64,000 bases of DNA, from positions 682,001 to 746,000 of the forward strand of contig JAQTHZ010000001.1 of NCBI GenBank assembly GCA_029433365.1. Reading direction: 5' to 3'. Shown here one piece after another: positions 48,862 to 57,512 of this stretch (within the stretch, counting starts at the first letter, position 1; the number at the start of each line of letters is the position of its first letter). Origin of the DNA: Orbaceae bacterium ESL0721. GTDB taxonomy: Bacteria; Pseudomonadota; Gammaproteobacteria; Enterobacterales; Orbaceae. The position numbers and the translations under genes were made by a program. The notes beneath the pieces were generated by a model. It was not told the DNA's origin. It saw nothing but the letters and a program-made list of their open reading frames with translations, and did not search any database.

Positions 48862-49560
48862 CTCTGCCCCTTTACTGGCTCTTTAAATCGCATTTAAAGG
48901 CGATTTAAGTTCTTATAAAAACGGTTTTATAAAATATGTTCTTTTAAAAAAGCTTTTAAAATAAATTCCTTTAAAACAGATATTTATAAAATAAATATTC
49001 GTAAAAAAATCGTGATGGCGAGTTATAACCTATACATCTTCCTTTTTCGATAAACGATTAGTCCAATCACTCTTCTATACTTTGTCGATATAAGTCGTTA
49101 TAAATATTGTTTGCGTTACTACTTACTGCTATAGGTCGTTGTGATCTCATCAATGTCTTTAAAAGTTGTTAGAGAACAACGATATAACTAATAATATAGA
49201 TAACGGTCTATCCAACATTAAAACTAACTGTAATGATCAACGATATAGATAGGAATTATCCATAACGATTACTAATTTTCATGACTATGCATGGCTATAA
49301 CTCGCACTGATACTGCTAATAAAAAACCGGACGCAATAACTTCTTAACGAGAATGTTTAAAATACGGTTTTTTTGATAACTGCTTTTTCTTTACTGATTT
49401 ACTGATTTACTGATTTACTGATTTACTGATTTACTGATTTATTGTTTTGCTGTTTTTTGGTTAATTGGTTAATGACTAAATAGTGAAACGTTGACTATTA
49501 CCAATTAGTTACTAACTAATTAACAGTCACCTGCAGCCCCATATCAGCCACACTTACCCC
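48862..49560. other. Gap in the prophage left by lost head-completion genes
   Basis: 699 bp with no gene. It includes decayed TTTATAAAA/TTTTAAAA repeats (48910-49000), an imperfect inverted-repeat pair GCGAGTTATAACCTATACAT (49018-49037) and ATGCATGGCTATAACTCGC (49287-49305), and an 8-bp tandem array (49390-49437). gp35 and gp36 would be expected here. Confidence 0.5.
49390..49437. repeat. Six perfect copies of the 8-bp unit TTTACTGA
   Basis: Six head-to-tail TTTACTGA units run from 49390 to 49437 and a seventh degenerate unit (TTTATTG) follows. They are intergenic, 120 bp downstream of the end of the head-protein gene T. Confidence 0.95.
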
Positions 49561-50421
49561 TTACATAATCACCAGTTTTAACCGACCTTTTGAGGTGATA
49601 AGAGTACGATCATCTGGATCATCTAATGGTTCAAATAGATCGACCTTTTGGTCAGCAACTGACTTTGGTATAACTAAATGCGTTGGATTAATGACCAGCG
49701 ACTCCATACCATCACGGGTAAAAGCACGCATAGCACTGATCGCCGCTAAAATATTCTCCATGGTTAAGTGACCTTTTACGGCATAGGTAAATTGCCAAAA
49801 GCTGTAACCAAGCTGATAACCGCTTTTCACTGCGATAGAGGATGCTTTACCCGCCCCATCTGCTAAAGCTACCAAATGCGGGGGTGTCTGGTTATGCAAA
49901 ATAATTGGTTTAATGGTGTGAGAGCAGTCGAGCAGATAGAAAGGCTCCCCACTGAAATTTGGCTCTTGATAAAGATTACTCACTAAAGTGATAGCGCCAG
50001 TTCCATCACTATTGGCATAGATTGGATGGGTATGATCAAAATAGTAGCAGTTGTCATAACCACACTGACCAAATCCACCAGAAAGTGCCTGAAAAACCAG
50101 CTCATTAGGTTGTTCACCTGCGCGTTTACCCAGTTTTTGTAGCTGAGATCGACTAAGATCACCTCCAGCGCAGATCATTGCTGGCTTTTCCGTTAGGTGG
50201 TACCCCTGGTTAACCACTCCGTTAAACGTACGCTCACCTACCCAGTCGCGCAGTAGCGGGAATTTAGCTAACCAGTTGTACCGATTCGATTTAGTGGCAC
50301 TCGTCACCACTGTGGTAATCTCTTTATATGGTTTTTTTGCACTGTAGAGCCCATACTTAAAATCTGCTTGACCACCCTCAATTTGCGCAGCTAACTCTGC
50401 TTCAGTTGCATTTCTCATCAC
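49561..50421 (-). CDS. Major head protein T (Mu gp34-like), possibly shortened
   Basis: 286 residues matching Mu gpT in order: ITTVVTSATKSNRYNWLAKF, LRDWVGERTF, QPNELVFQALSGGFGQCGYD, FSGEPFYLLDCS and YSFWQFTYAVKGHLT. Compared with Mu it lacks about 20 residues after GYHLTEKP (where Mu has the FEGTVGISRDDFED segment), and it stops a few residues early (KLVIM-stop for KLVVADYL). It is the only capsid gene left. The internal gap suggests it may no longer assemble. Confidence 0.8.
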   Translation of the reverse strand: MMRNATEAELAAQIEGGQADFKYGLYSAKKPYKEITTVVTSATKSNRYNWLAKFPLLRDWVGERTFNGVVNQGYHLTEKPAMICAGGDLSRSQLQKLGKRAGEQPNELVFQALSGGFGQCGYDNCYYFDHTHPIYANSDGTGAITLVSNLYQEPNFSGEPFYLLDCSHTIKPIILHNQTPPHLVALADGAGKASSIAVKSGYQLGYSFWQFTYAVKGHLTMENILAAISAMRAFTRDGMESLVINPTHLVIPKSVADQKVDLFEPLDDPDDRTLITSKGRLKLVIM

Positions 50422-50653
50422 TGCGCCCTCTTGTTAACTCTTTTTGGGTTTTATTACTCACAGCCGGATTGATAGTAGACTCTTTTAATCTTGTTTGATC
50501 TAACAACTCCCTTTCTAACGTTATCTGCTCGGTCACAGCGTTGTTGGCCACCTTTCGCGCTAAAAAGGCAACAAGTTTAATAACATTAATTAATTTTGAT
50601 GGATTAGGAATATGACTAAGCAAAACAACCATGTTCTTAACTATTTTTTTCAC
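50402..50653 (-). CDS. Small uncharacterised prophage ORF (GTG start)
   Basis: 83 residues with a hydrophobic N-terminal stretch (VVLLSHIP ... VIKLVAFLA) and a polar C-terminus (TEQITLERELLDQTRLKEST). It overlaps the start of gene T by 20 bp. An open frame without a start codon lies just upstream (50637-50834). That frame has a hydrophobic run DCAFLLIVITIYICN and overlaps this ORF's start, in the manner of lysis gene pairs. I do not recognise either. They may be remnants. Confidence 0.35.
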   Translation of the reverse strand: MKKIVKNMVVLLSHIPNPSKLINVIKLVAFLARKVANNAVTEQITLERELLDQTRLKESTINPAVSNKTQKELTRGRSDEKCN

Positions 50654-51296
50654 TGTTTTGGTTCCCTTCTTTTAGTACTAATTGATTGTTATTACAGATA
50701 TAAATAGTGATAACTATTAATAAAAAAGCACAATCAGCCCACGCGCTATTAAGACCAAATTGATCAATAAAAGAGTGCTGGTGATGGCCAAGCTCAATTA
50801 TCCAGATTTTTTGGTTATATAATTTTTTTTGTAACTATTTTTCTGTGGTTATCTTTTTGTGATCTTTTGATATGGCTATTTTAATAACTAAAACAGCAGG
50901 TTGGGTTTGTAGGATTTCAAAGGATTAAAAACGTTATAAAAAATTAATTAATATAGAAAATAGTTAGTAACTTAATAGAATAAATTTAAAGATCTTTTAA
51001 TGTTTTAGGGTTTTAAAAATAGAGAAAATGTTTTAGGGTTAAGATGCGTAAACTTATCTATAAATAAAAAATATTGATAGATATCTTTTAGATATGTTCG
51101 ATTCTATCAAATAGATAGATACAAAATAGTTAAAGGTAAATAACGAGGGGTGAACACCGTATATGGCTGTTGTTAAAAGGTGAAAACTAGCGTTCTAATA
51201 AGAGTTAAAAGAATAGTCGTTGCTAATAAAATTAGCAACGTAGATTACAATATTGTGAAATTCTATAAAAATGTGGTAGATCAGTTTGATATTGGA
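50654..51296. other. Gap in the prophage where packaging and portal genes are expected
   Basis: 643 bp between the gp25-like gene and T, where Mu has gp26-gp33 (terminase, portal, F, I). Only an unstarted 66-codon frame near 50637-50834 is open. Two copies of TGTTTTAGGGTT lie at 51001-51012 and 51029-51040. The rest is AT-rich. Confidence 0.5.
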
Positions 51297-51623
51297 TTAA
51301 ACATGCCGCTCCTTCAGCTCGTTTTCGAGAAGCATATCGCTAATCTGCTTTACACCTGCCAGCTCAGGTTTAATCTCCTTTATATCACCGCGTAGTCCTG
51401 AAATCTCAATATTCAATTTATGAAAATCATCTTTAGTTGGTAAAGAGTCAATCCGCCCTTTAATAGAGACAATCTCTTTTTTAAGTTTGGCAACTTCACA
51501 GATCACCTCGTTTAACTCTTCACGTTTTGCAAACTTTGTTGTGAGTAGCACAATAATAATGCCAACAATAAGTGAGCCTAGCGAGGTAATAATTGTCCAG
51601 TGCCGATGGATAAAATCAAACAC
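51297..51623 (-). CDS. Mu gp25-like DUF2730 protein
   Basis: 108 residues. It has an N-terminal membrane segment (TIITSLGSLIVGIIIVLL, about residues 10-28) followed by a coiled coil (LNEVICEVAKLKKEIVSIKG onwards). The DUF2730 family sits in the lysis region of Mu-like phages and probably takes part in cell-envelope disruption. Confidence 0.75.
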   Translation of the reverse strand: MFDFIHRHWTIITSLGSLIVGIIIVLLTTKFAKREELNEVICEVAKLKKEIVSIKGRIDSLPTKDDFHKLNIEISGLRGDIKEIKPELAGVKQISDMLLENELKERHV

Positions 51624-51750
51624 TTTGTCCCTTCCTTTATTTATCTGTTGTCGTTTATCTGTCGATAATTTTTTTATACTTATTTGCTATTTATTAATAG
51701 ACCGTTATTAATAGATCGTCATCAATAATCACGCATAAAATGTTGATCGA

Positions 51751-51990
51751 TTACTGATCTAAATTATCTTTATTACGCGTATTATCACGCTTAATTGCAG
51801 CCCGTTTAGTCGCTTGTGACTGCGTTACCCAAGCGGCTAAATAACAACCCAATAACAGCTCATTAAGCTGATAGTGGAACCCTTGCCAGAGCATAATAAT
51901 ACTCGACACAATAAAAGCGCCTGCCAGCGCAGAGTCGGATGCTGAGAGTCGCCCTGATCCATTGGTAATTAATTCAAGTAGTTTCTTCAT
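51751..51990 (-). CDS. Small membrane protein, DUF2644/holin-region-like
   Basis: 79 residues with two hydrophobic segments (ALAGAFIVSSIIMLWQG and ELLLGCYLAAWV) and a charged tail (RAAIKRDNTRNKDN). The N-terminus ELITNGSGRLSASD recalls DUF2644 proteins found between endolysin and gp25 in Mu-like phages. A holin-like role is possible. Confidence 0.6.
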   Translation of the reverse strand: MKKLLELITNGSGRLSASDSALAGAFIVSSIIMLWQGFHYQLNELLLGCYLAAWVTQSQATKRAAIKRDNTRNKDNLDQ

Positions 51991-52270
51991 ACTTCCCTCT
52001 CTTGTTGATGGTTGTTTTTATTAATACTATTTTTTTATTACTAGTTTTTTAATACTAGTTCTTGTAATACAAGTTTTATTGATAATTGTTTTATTAATAG
52101 TGATTTTTATGAAAAATCGCACTTTGTGATGACAGATAAATATGATATTCACCGCTAGTTGAATATAGTTATTGACTGATTAGTTATTTATTAATTGAAA
52201 AACTTAACAACCAGACTACAACCGCATTAATCATATTTATCAAAGGTAGGTAGGTGTTTGGTGTCGATAA

Positions 52271-52288
52271 GCGGCATAATTGCCGCCA
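52271..52288 (-). terminator. Hairpin after the endolysin gene
   Basis: GCGGCA-TAAT-TGCCGC, about 25 bp beyond the end of the leftward endolysin gene. There is no clear U-tract. The rest of the gap to 51990 is AT-rich with TTATTAATACTA-like repeats. Confidence 0.4.
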
Positions 52289-52312
52289 TTGACAGGGCTC
52301 TTTTTTGAATGA

Positions 52313-52672
52313 TTATGGTCGATTGCCAAAGCGGCTTCGCCCTGTTCGCACATCAATATGGGTAAAATTTGGGTAGCGACCAATACCGTAGCAGGTAGGG
52401 TAACAGCTCTCTAAATAGTCAGCTACCAATTTAGGCGCTATGTTTTTTACAACAACATCAGCCGCATTACCGAGTAGATGTTGACTGTTTGCAACACCAC
52501 CAACCGCACGGTTATGAGTTTGGCATCGGCATCCGCTATTAATGATGATTGGTACACCAAAATAGGCTCGTAGCGCTTCAAGAACAGTAATTAAGGTAGG
52601 ATTAACTGTATCGAATCCACAACCACAACGGCAAGCAAATTCAGATGATTTAAAATGGGGCGATAACTGCAT
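52313..52672 (-). CDS. Endolysin, peptidase M15A family
   Basis: 119 residues, a single M15A domain. Its motifs are SEFACRCGCGF near the N-terminus, NSGCRCQTHNRAVGGVANSQ, HLLGNAADVVV (His and Asp zinc ligands) and FTHIDVRTG (second His). It cleaves peptidoglycan peptide cross-links. No signal peptide is present, so it needs a holin for release. It occupies the Mu lysis position. Confidence 0.88.
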   Translation of the reverse strand: MQLSPHFKSSEFACRCGCGFDTVNPTLITVLEALRAYFGVPIIINSGCRCQTHNRAVGGVANSQHLLGNAADVVVKNIAPKLVADYLESCYPTCYGIGRYPNFTHIDVRTGRSRFGNRP

Positions 52673-52922
52673 AATTGTCTTTCCTATTAAAGTCTATCCT
52701 GTTAATGTCTATTAACAAGATAGCGCAGATTTAGACATTATGGGTTTGTGCTATTACAAAGAGAATCTTTATAGCATCTTTGTAGATATATTTGGATATG
52801 TTGTTAGTGATATGGTTGGTGAATTATCTGGTTATATCTTTTAATAAGATGTTGTTTAATAATATATTGTTTAATTAAATAGTTAAAAGCCTGCTTTATG
52901 TACAGGCTTAGTTACCAGATAA

Positions 52923-53351
52923 TCACTCAAACATATCGGGTTGATGCCGTTTACGGTGCAGTGCCAACTGCTCACGAATAATGGCGTAAACATAACTATC
53001 AGTTAACCGGTACTTTCTTGCCAGTTGGGAGATATTGCCATTACTGATCTGATAATCAAGGAAGATACCATTATCGCGAATAGCCGCTTTTAACGCCTCG
53101 CCATTAGGAATATAACAGACACGTCCCCCAAAATAGTGCCCTAAAACCGCTGCCAATTTAGGGGCGATCTTTGCCGCTAATGTCTCATCCATCTTTTGCC
53201 GCCTTAGCTCAGCATAGAAGAGATCAATAAACTCTGAGATCAACTTAGGCCAACTCTTGGTATTCACTTCGCTCATCTGATCTAACCCATCGATAAATTG
53301 ACCAAATTTATCATGATCATCGGCAAAAAGTTTTAAATTTTTTGTTGTCAT
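52923..53351 (-). CDS. mor: Middle-operon transcription activator Mor
   Basis: 142 residues of the Mor/C family. The C-terminal HTH is NGNISQLARKYRLTDSYVYA. The dimerisation part is WPKLISEFIDLFYAELRR, and IPNGEALKAAIRDNGIF is the conserved beta-strand region. In Mu, Mor turns on the middle promoter that makes C. A separate C gene is not seen here, so this may be the only late activator. It is 36 bp downstream of B. Confidence 0.88.
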   Translation of the reverse strand: MTTKNLKLFADDHDKFGQFIDGLDQMSEVNTKSWPKLISEFIDLFYAELRRQKMDETLAAKIAPKLAAVLGHYFGGRVCYIPNGEALKAAIRDNGIFLDYQISNGNISQLARKYRLTDSYVYAIIREQLALHRKRHQPDMFE

Positions 53352-53387
53352 CTACTGCTCCTCCCTACTTTAACGATCCATTGCACT

Positions 53388-54320
53388 TTAAACCCCCTCT
53401 AAATCCTTGATAGCCGCAATAATATGTTTTTCATTGATCGCCATATTTGCACTATCGGCGAGCAGCGAGGCGAGTGAAAGTGTGGTTGTGATTCCCCTTA
53501 ATGCACCAGGTTTTTTACCTAATGTTTGTAAAAGCTCCCGTTCACGTTGGGTCGTAATCCCCCACGCGGTAGTTAAGGCATCGATATCAGCGGGTGTTGT
53601 CTGTAGAATTGAGACCTTTTTAGCTACACGGGAAAAGAGGCGCGCAAAATCGGTACTACGCGAACCATTACCCGACAATTTTGCGTAGATTTGGTGGTTA
53701 CCACATAGCACAATGCCAACACCAGTAATCTCCTGAATAAGTCGAATCTCCTCTAACACCTCGTATGGAAGATGATCTGCCTCATCAATCATCAGTAGTC
53801 CTTTAATATCACGAAGTTTGCGCTGGATCGCGCCGCTTAAGGTACCACTCCGTTTTGGCATAAACTCAAGATCAAGCGCACAAGCGATATCATAGAGGAA
53901 CTCAAGTAGCTTTGCCGATGAGGGGCGAGCGGTCACCAGCCAAGTATTGGGGCGCTTAGCATATTCGCGCAGCGCACCGGTTTTACCAACTCCGCTGTTA
54001 CCATAAATGACGACAAAGCAGCCAGCCAACTTGGCATACTCCAGTGCACTAAAGATCCTTTTGCTGGTAGCAGTTTCAACAAATTTAGGGGCACATTTAA
54101 TAGCGCGCGATCTGGCATAATTTTCAAGCCAGATCGCTATCTTGTTGGTAACAGCTTGATTATCCCCCTGATAAGTACCTTTAATATATTGACTTAATGC
54201 GGCAGATGAGATCTCACTCTCTTTCGCAATCAAGGCGTAAGTTACCCCTGACTCAACAACTTTTTTTACCTCTTCAATGACCATTGCCATCTTTTCAACC
54301 ATCTTAAAATCCTCCTTCAT
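53388..54320 (-). CDS. MuB-like target-DNA-binding ATPase
   Basis: 310 residues. An N-terminal HTH (YALIAKESEISSAALSQYIK) is followed by an AAA+ domain with Walker A GNSGVGKT and Walker B LLMIDEADH. The C-terminal helical domain begins at about residue 225. MuB selects target DNA and stimulates the transposase. The start overlaps the end of A by 17 bp, and stoichiometry is probably set by coupled translation. Confidence 0.93.
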   Translation of the reverse strand: MKEDFKMVEKMAMVIEEVKKVVESGVTYALIAKESEISSAALSQYIKGTYQGDNQAVTNKIAIWLENYARSRAIKCAPKFVETATSKRIFSALEYAKLAGCFVVIYGNSGVGKTGALREYAKRPNTWLVTARPSSAKLLEFLYDIACALDLEFMPKRSGTLSGAIQRKLRDIKGLLMIDEADHLPYEVLEEIRLIQEITGVGIVLCGNHQIYAKLSGNGSRSTDFARLFSRVAKKVSILQTTPADIDALTTAWGITTQRERELLQTLGKKPGALRGITTTLSLASLLADSANMAINEKHIIAAIKDLEGV

Positions 54321-56262
54321 TGGCGGCTTTTAACCGCGCTAATCCCTGTTCAAATGCTGCATCAAAATCAAACTCCTCTGATTGCTCTTTTACTTGCGTT
54401 GGTGTAAATGGCTTTATCACCTTAGCAACTGCGCGCATCTCTAAATCCTCATGGCTGCCTGTCACCAGCTCACCCAACGTTAACAGATCCATATTTTTCT
54501 GATTTTCTGCCGCTGCTTTATGGTGTTTAACAAACTGCGTACGTTGGCGTCTATGTGCTCTTGCAGTCTGCGTATCGCCAAAAGCAACTGGATTGAGACA
54601 GACAGCCTCGCAGATAAATGCACCATTTAATTGATAGACGGCCACTTTTTCATGAAGATGGCGTGGATCAAACTTGATAACCACTTTATTGGGGGAGATA
54701 TTCATTAACTTTTCACTATAGTAACGATTTTTTGCCCCCATAATTGAACCGCCCGCCTCTAGCACAAAGGTGCCATCTGCCTTGACTCTTACCGCTTCTG
54801 AATGCAAAAGGAGCAACCGCTGCTGCTCAATTGTCGCTTTTTGGATAACGGTTGTGGCATAGTTTGCATTAAATGCCTCATCAAATGAGAGCTGTTTACG
54901 ACACGCCTCGGTATCGCGCTCTGGTTTACGATTAAAGGCATCAATCCCCTCCTTTAATGCTTGCATAAAGACCGCAACATCAACTGCATTTTTAGGGTTA
55001 TAGTTATCCGGTTTATCCTGCACACTGCTACCGGTGTAAGCGCCTGCTAAGAGTGGATGCTTATCAACAAGCTCACCAAGTCCACCATGCGAAAAAGCAC
55101 GTTCAATCGGCTTTGCCTGCCCATGTCCTCTACCATATTGGACACTCGACCAGTGCAACCTAATACCAAGCATCGGGATAATCCCTTTTGGATCATCAGG
55201 CTTCACTTTGAAACGATAACGGCTTGGCACCCCGCCAGTTAGCCACTTATTAGCGGCGGCACGGGTATTATCAATGGTGAGATCTTTCGGAATGCCATAA
55301 TTCTTGATCAGATCAGCGAGCGAGAGACGAATCGCATCACTATTCTCGGAGATATCGCAATAGTAGGAGAGGATTTTACGGCTATAGATATCTTGCCAAA
55401 TCCACGTTTTTGGGCGCAGAACCTCGCCGTTGTACCACTTAACAAAGACATTGTGTAGATAACCGTCACCATTAATCCACTCCATCGCCCCAATCCCCTC
55501 AATCGTCCGCTGTTGTGCTGGGTAGAGACGCATTAACGCGTGCTCCCCTTGGCGCAACAACAGTTGCTGTGGTTTTGGCACTGTCTTATCTAACTTGCGG
55601 CGTAAACTGCTACGACTTGGGATCGACCAACCATACTGCTTAGCAGCCTCTGACAGTCGTAAATAGCAGCTATTAAATGCGGGTCTCTCAAGCCGTAGAA
55701 AGTCGGCACAAAAAAAGTCCCATGCGGCAGGTGTCATAGCAAAATAGCGGTTTTTGGAGTCACGATAAGCGTGTTTCTCTAACGCTTTTGCTACATAATC
55801 GGCAGGATCAGTCTTACTTGGATCAACCTCATAATACCAACGCCTTACTTGGTAAGGGGTGCAACTGTAGGATTTTGGAATAATCTCAAAAATATCCCGC
55901 ATTGCAACCCCTTGATCGGCTAGCAGTTTAGCTGCCGTAACCACCTCTGCCTTAAAGGCGGCTTTGGCTTTCTGTTTCTCATTGGCGCTATCATAATTTC
56001 GCCAAAGGTGCTCAGACGAGTAGCCGAGTGGCTTGGCTGGGCGATCAATTAACTTCTCACCTACAGCAACTTTATTCAATTTTTTAAGCACATAGGCTTG
56101 ATCTAAAGCGGAGAACGAAAAAATATTATACTCATAGGCACCCCCTTTAATGCCAACCGCCTTCCTACGTTCCCACTGCTCTGCTTTCGCTTTTTTAGTT
56201 ACCCCCTGTGTCGTTTTTGGCATGCCTTGAACTTGAATAAGATCTTGCGCAGTAACCCACAT
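54304..56262 (-). CDS. MuA-like DDE transposase
   Basis: 652 residues. The N-terminal Mu DNA-binding domain is residues 1-60 (WVTAQDLIQVQGMPKTTQGV, shared with the repressor). The DDE triad is Asp266 (INGDGYLHN), Asp331 (LTIDNTRAA) and Glu387 (GQAKPIERAF), with spacing close to Mu's 269/336/392. The C-terminal domain with RAHRRQRTQ is present. All catalytic parts are intact, so transposition may still be possible. Confidence 0.95.
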   Translation of the reverse strand: MWVTAQDLIQVQGMPKTTQGVTKKAKAEQWERRKAVGIKGGAYEYNIFSFSALDQAYVLKKLNKVAVGEKLIDRPAKPLGYSSEHLWRNYDSANEKQKAKAAFKAEVVTAAKLLADQGVAMRDIFEIIPKSYSCTPYQVRRWYYEVDPSKTDPADYVAKALEKHAYRDSKNRYFAMTPAAWDFFCADFLRLERPAFNSCYLRLSEAAKQYGWSIPSRSSLRRKLDKTVPKPQQLLLRQGEHALMRLYPAQQRTIEGIGAMEWINGDGYLHNVFVKWYNGEVLRPKTWIWQDIYSRKILSYYCDISENSDAIRLSLADLIKNYGIPKDLTIDNTRAAANKWLTGGVPSRYRFKVKPDDPKGIIPMLGIRLHWSSVQYGRGHGQAKPIERAFSHGGLGELVDKHPLLAGAYTGSSVQDKPDNYNPKNAVDVAVFMQALKEGIDAFNRKPERDTEACRKQLSFDEAFNANYATTVIQKATIEQQRLLLLHSEAVRVKADGTFVLEAGGSIMGAKNRYYSEKLMNISPNKVVIKFDPRHLHEKVAVYQLNGAFICEAVCLNPVAFGDTQTARAHRRQRTQFVKHHKAAAENQKNMDLLTLGELVTGSHEDLEMRAVAKVIKPFTPTQVKEQSEEFDFDAAFEQGLARLKAANEGGF

Positions 56263-56274
56263 AGCACACCTCGA

Positions 56275-56559
56275 CTAATATTGATTACGCTGGCAAAAAC
56301 TGTTTTGACTGATTTCATGCTGAAATTTATTACTTTTATATTCATAGCGAGAAGGCCATATCGTCTCCGGCTCAACACCTAACGCCTTTGCTATGGCGCG
56401 CTCTGCTTTAGGGTAGGAGACCCGGAGTGCATTATTAAAAGTTGAAGGGGATAATCCCGCCGCGATTGAGAGTGATCGGATTGAAATTCGGCGTTTACGT
56501 AGCGCACATTTTATATCTTCTACATGCCAGTCACTATTTTTCATATTTATCTTCTCCAT
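56275..56559 (-). CDS. ner: Ner-like DNA-binding regulator
   Basis: 94 residues, probably from the second Met (MKNSDWHVEDIKCALRKR). The lambda-repressor-like HTH is RSLSIAAGLSPSTFNNALRV, then YPKAERAIAKALGVEPETIW, typical of Ner/Nlp/SfsB. In Mu, Ner represses both early and repressor promoters. It is 12 bp before A and divergent from the repressor. Confidence 0.9.
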   Translation of the reverse strand: MEKINMKNSDWHVEDIKCALRKRRISIRSLSIAAGLSPSTFNNALRVSYPKAERAIAKALGVEPETIWPSRYEYKSNKFQHEISQNSFCQRNQY

Positions 56560-56783
56560 AAAAAAGTGTCATAATACCAAGTAATATCATCTACCAGCTT
56601 TTTACTTTAACCTTAAGATGTAATTAAATCTATCATACTTACATCTTTAGTTTCAATATAAATATTAATAAGTTTCAAATTAAATTTGGTGAAGATGAGG
56701 TATTTTTTTCTATATGGTTGATTATATTGATCATTAATAGATAGAATAATGTAGAAACCGTTAGATTAACTTGAGAGAGAAAC
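56560..56783. promoter_or_regulatory. Divergent early/repressor control region of the prophage
   Basis: 224 bp between ner and the repressor, AT-rich, containing the two early promoters and, by analogy with Mu, the operators/enhancer bound by the shared N-terminal domain of repressor and transposase. I saw no clear repeat that defines the operators. Confidence 0.5.
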
Positions 56784-57512
56784 ATGAAACAGATATGGCT
56801 CACAACCAGAGACCTAATCGGAAAATACGATTTACCCAATACCGTGCAAGGGTTAACTAAAAAAGCAAAAAAAGAGGGATGGGTGAAACGAAAGGCGCAC
56901 GGCGTGAAAGGCGGAGCCTATGAGTATGAAGTTTCAGCTCTTATTAATAGATATAACTTCATCAAACAGTATGAGTCTAACGAACCAGTAGAGTTTAAAT
57001 ATAACTTAAATCAGCCAAGGCGTGATGAATATACCGTTCAGGAAAGCAACGTGAATCGTAAAGAGTATGAGGGGCAGATCAATATCCCAATCATGCAAGA
57101 TTTTACATTAGAGCAGCTGATTAGTGATAATAGTACAAAACAGAGTAGCTGTGGATTTGGATTTAATAAACAGTGGCTAAAAACAGTTGGGCTATTAAAT
57201 GAAGATTTAATGATGTTCCAAGTAGAGGACGACAGTATGGAGCCAAGCATCTATGATGGGGATATGGCGCTCATATCAACCAATATAAGCTCATGGGGAA
57301 ATGGTAAATTTAACGGGGTCTTTGCTCTCCTTTTTAGGCATCAACCGATGATTCGACGCCTTGAATTCAACTACATCTCTGAGGAGTATGTATTAAAAAG
57401 CGATAACCCAAACTATACCAATCATAGACTTAGTAATAAAAACTGGAGTGATCTTATCATTATCGGTAAAGTGCAACGCATCATAACCAAAATCCCCGCT
57501 AACTATAAATAG
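56784..57512 (+). CDS. Mu-type repressor with S24 peptidase-like C-terminus
   Basis: 242 residues. Residues 1-55 (WLTTRDLIGKYDLPNTVQGL, KAHGVKGGAYEYEV) mirror the MuA N-terminus, so both proteins should bind the same operators. The C-terminal domain has the S24 Ser motif FQVEDDSMEPSIYDGDMALI. The Lys that normally completes the Ser-Lys dyad (VKRL) is Arg here (MIRRLEF). That suggests self-cleavage may be lost or altered. It is the leftmost gene of the element in phage orientation. Confidence 0.85.
   Translation: MKQIWLTTRDLIGKYDLPNTVQGLTKKAKKEGWVKRKAHGVKGGAYEYEVSALINRYNFIKQYESNEPVEFKYNLNQPRRDEYTVQESNVNRKEYEGQINIPIMQDFTLEQLISDNSTKQSSCGFGFNKQWLKTVGLLNEDLMMFQVEDDSMEPSIYDGDMALISTNISSWGNGKFNGVFALLFRHQPMIRRLEFNYISEEYVLKSDNPNYTNHRLSNKNWSDLIIIGKVQRIITKIPANYK

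Larger units (their letters stand above)
33540..57512 (-). mobile_element. Mu-like transposable prophage, head-gene-deficient (ends approximate)
   Basis: Gene order from high to low coordinates follows phage Mu: repressor, ner, A, B, mor, lysis, gp24/gp25-like, T (gp34), gp37-gp48, fibres. Transposition, late activation, lysis and the complete contractile tail are present. Genes expected between gp25 and T (small and large terminase, portal, minor head, protease/scaffold) and between T and gp37 (gp35, gp36) are missing. They are replaced by AT-rich, repeat-containing gaps at 50654-51296 and 48862-49560. gam/kil and the late activator C are also not seen. The element could transpose in principle but not package DNA. 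Confidence 0.88.
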
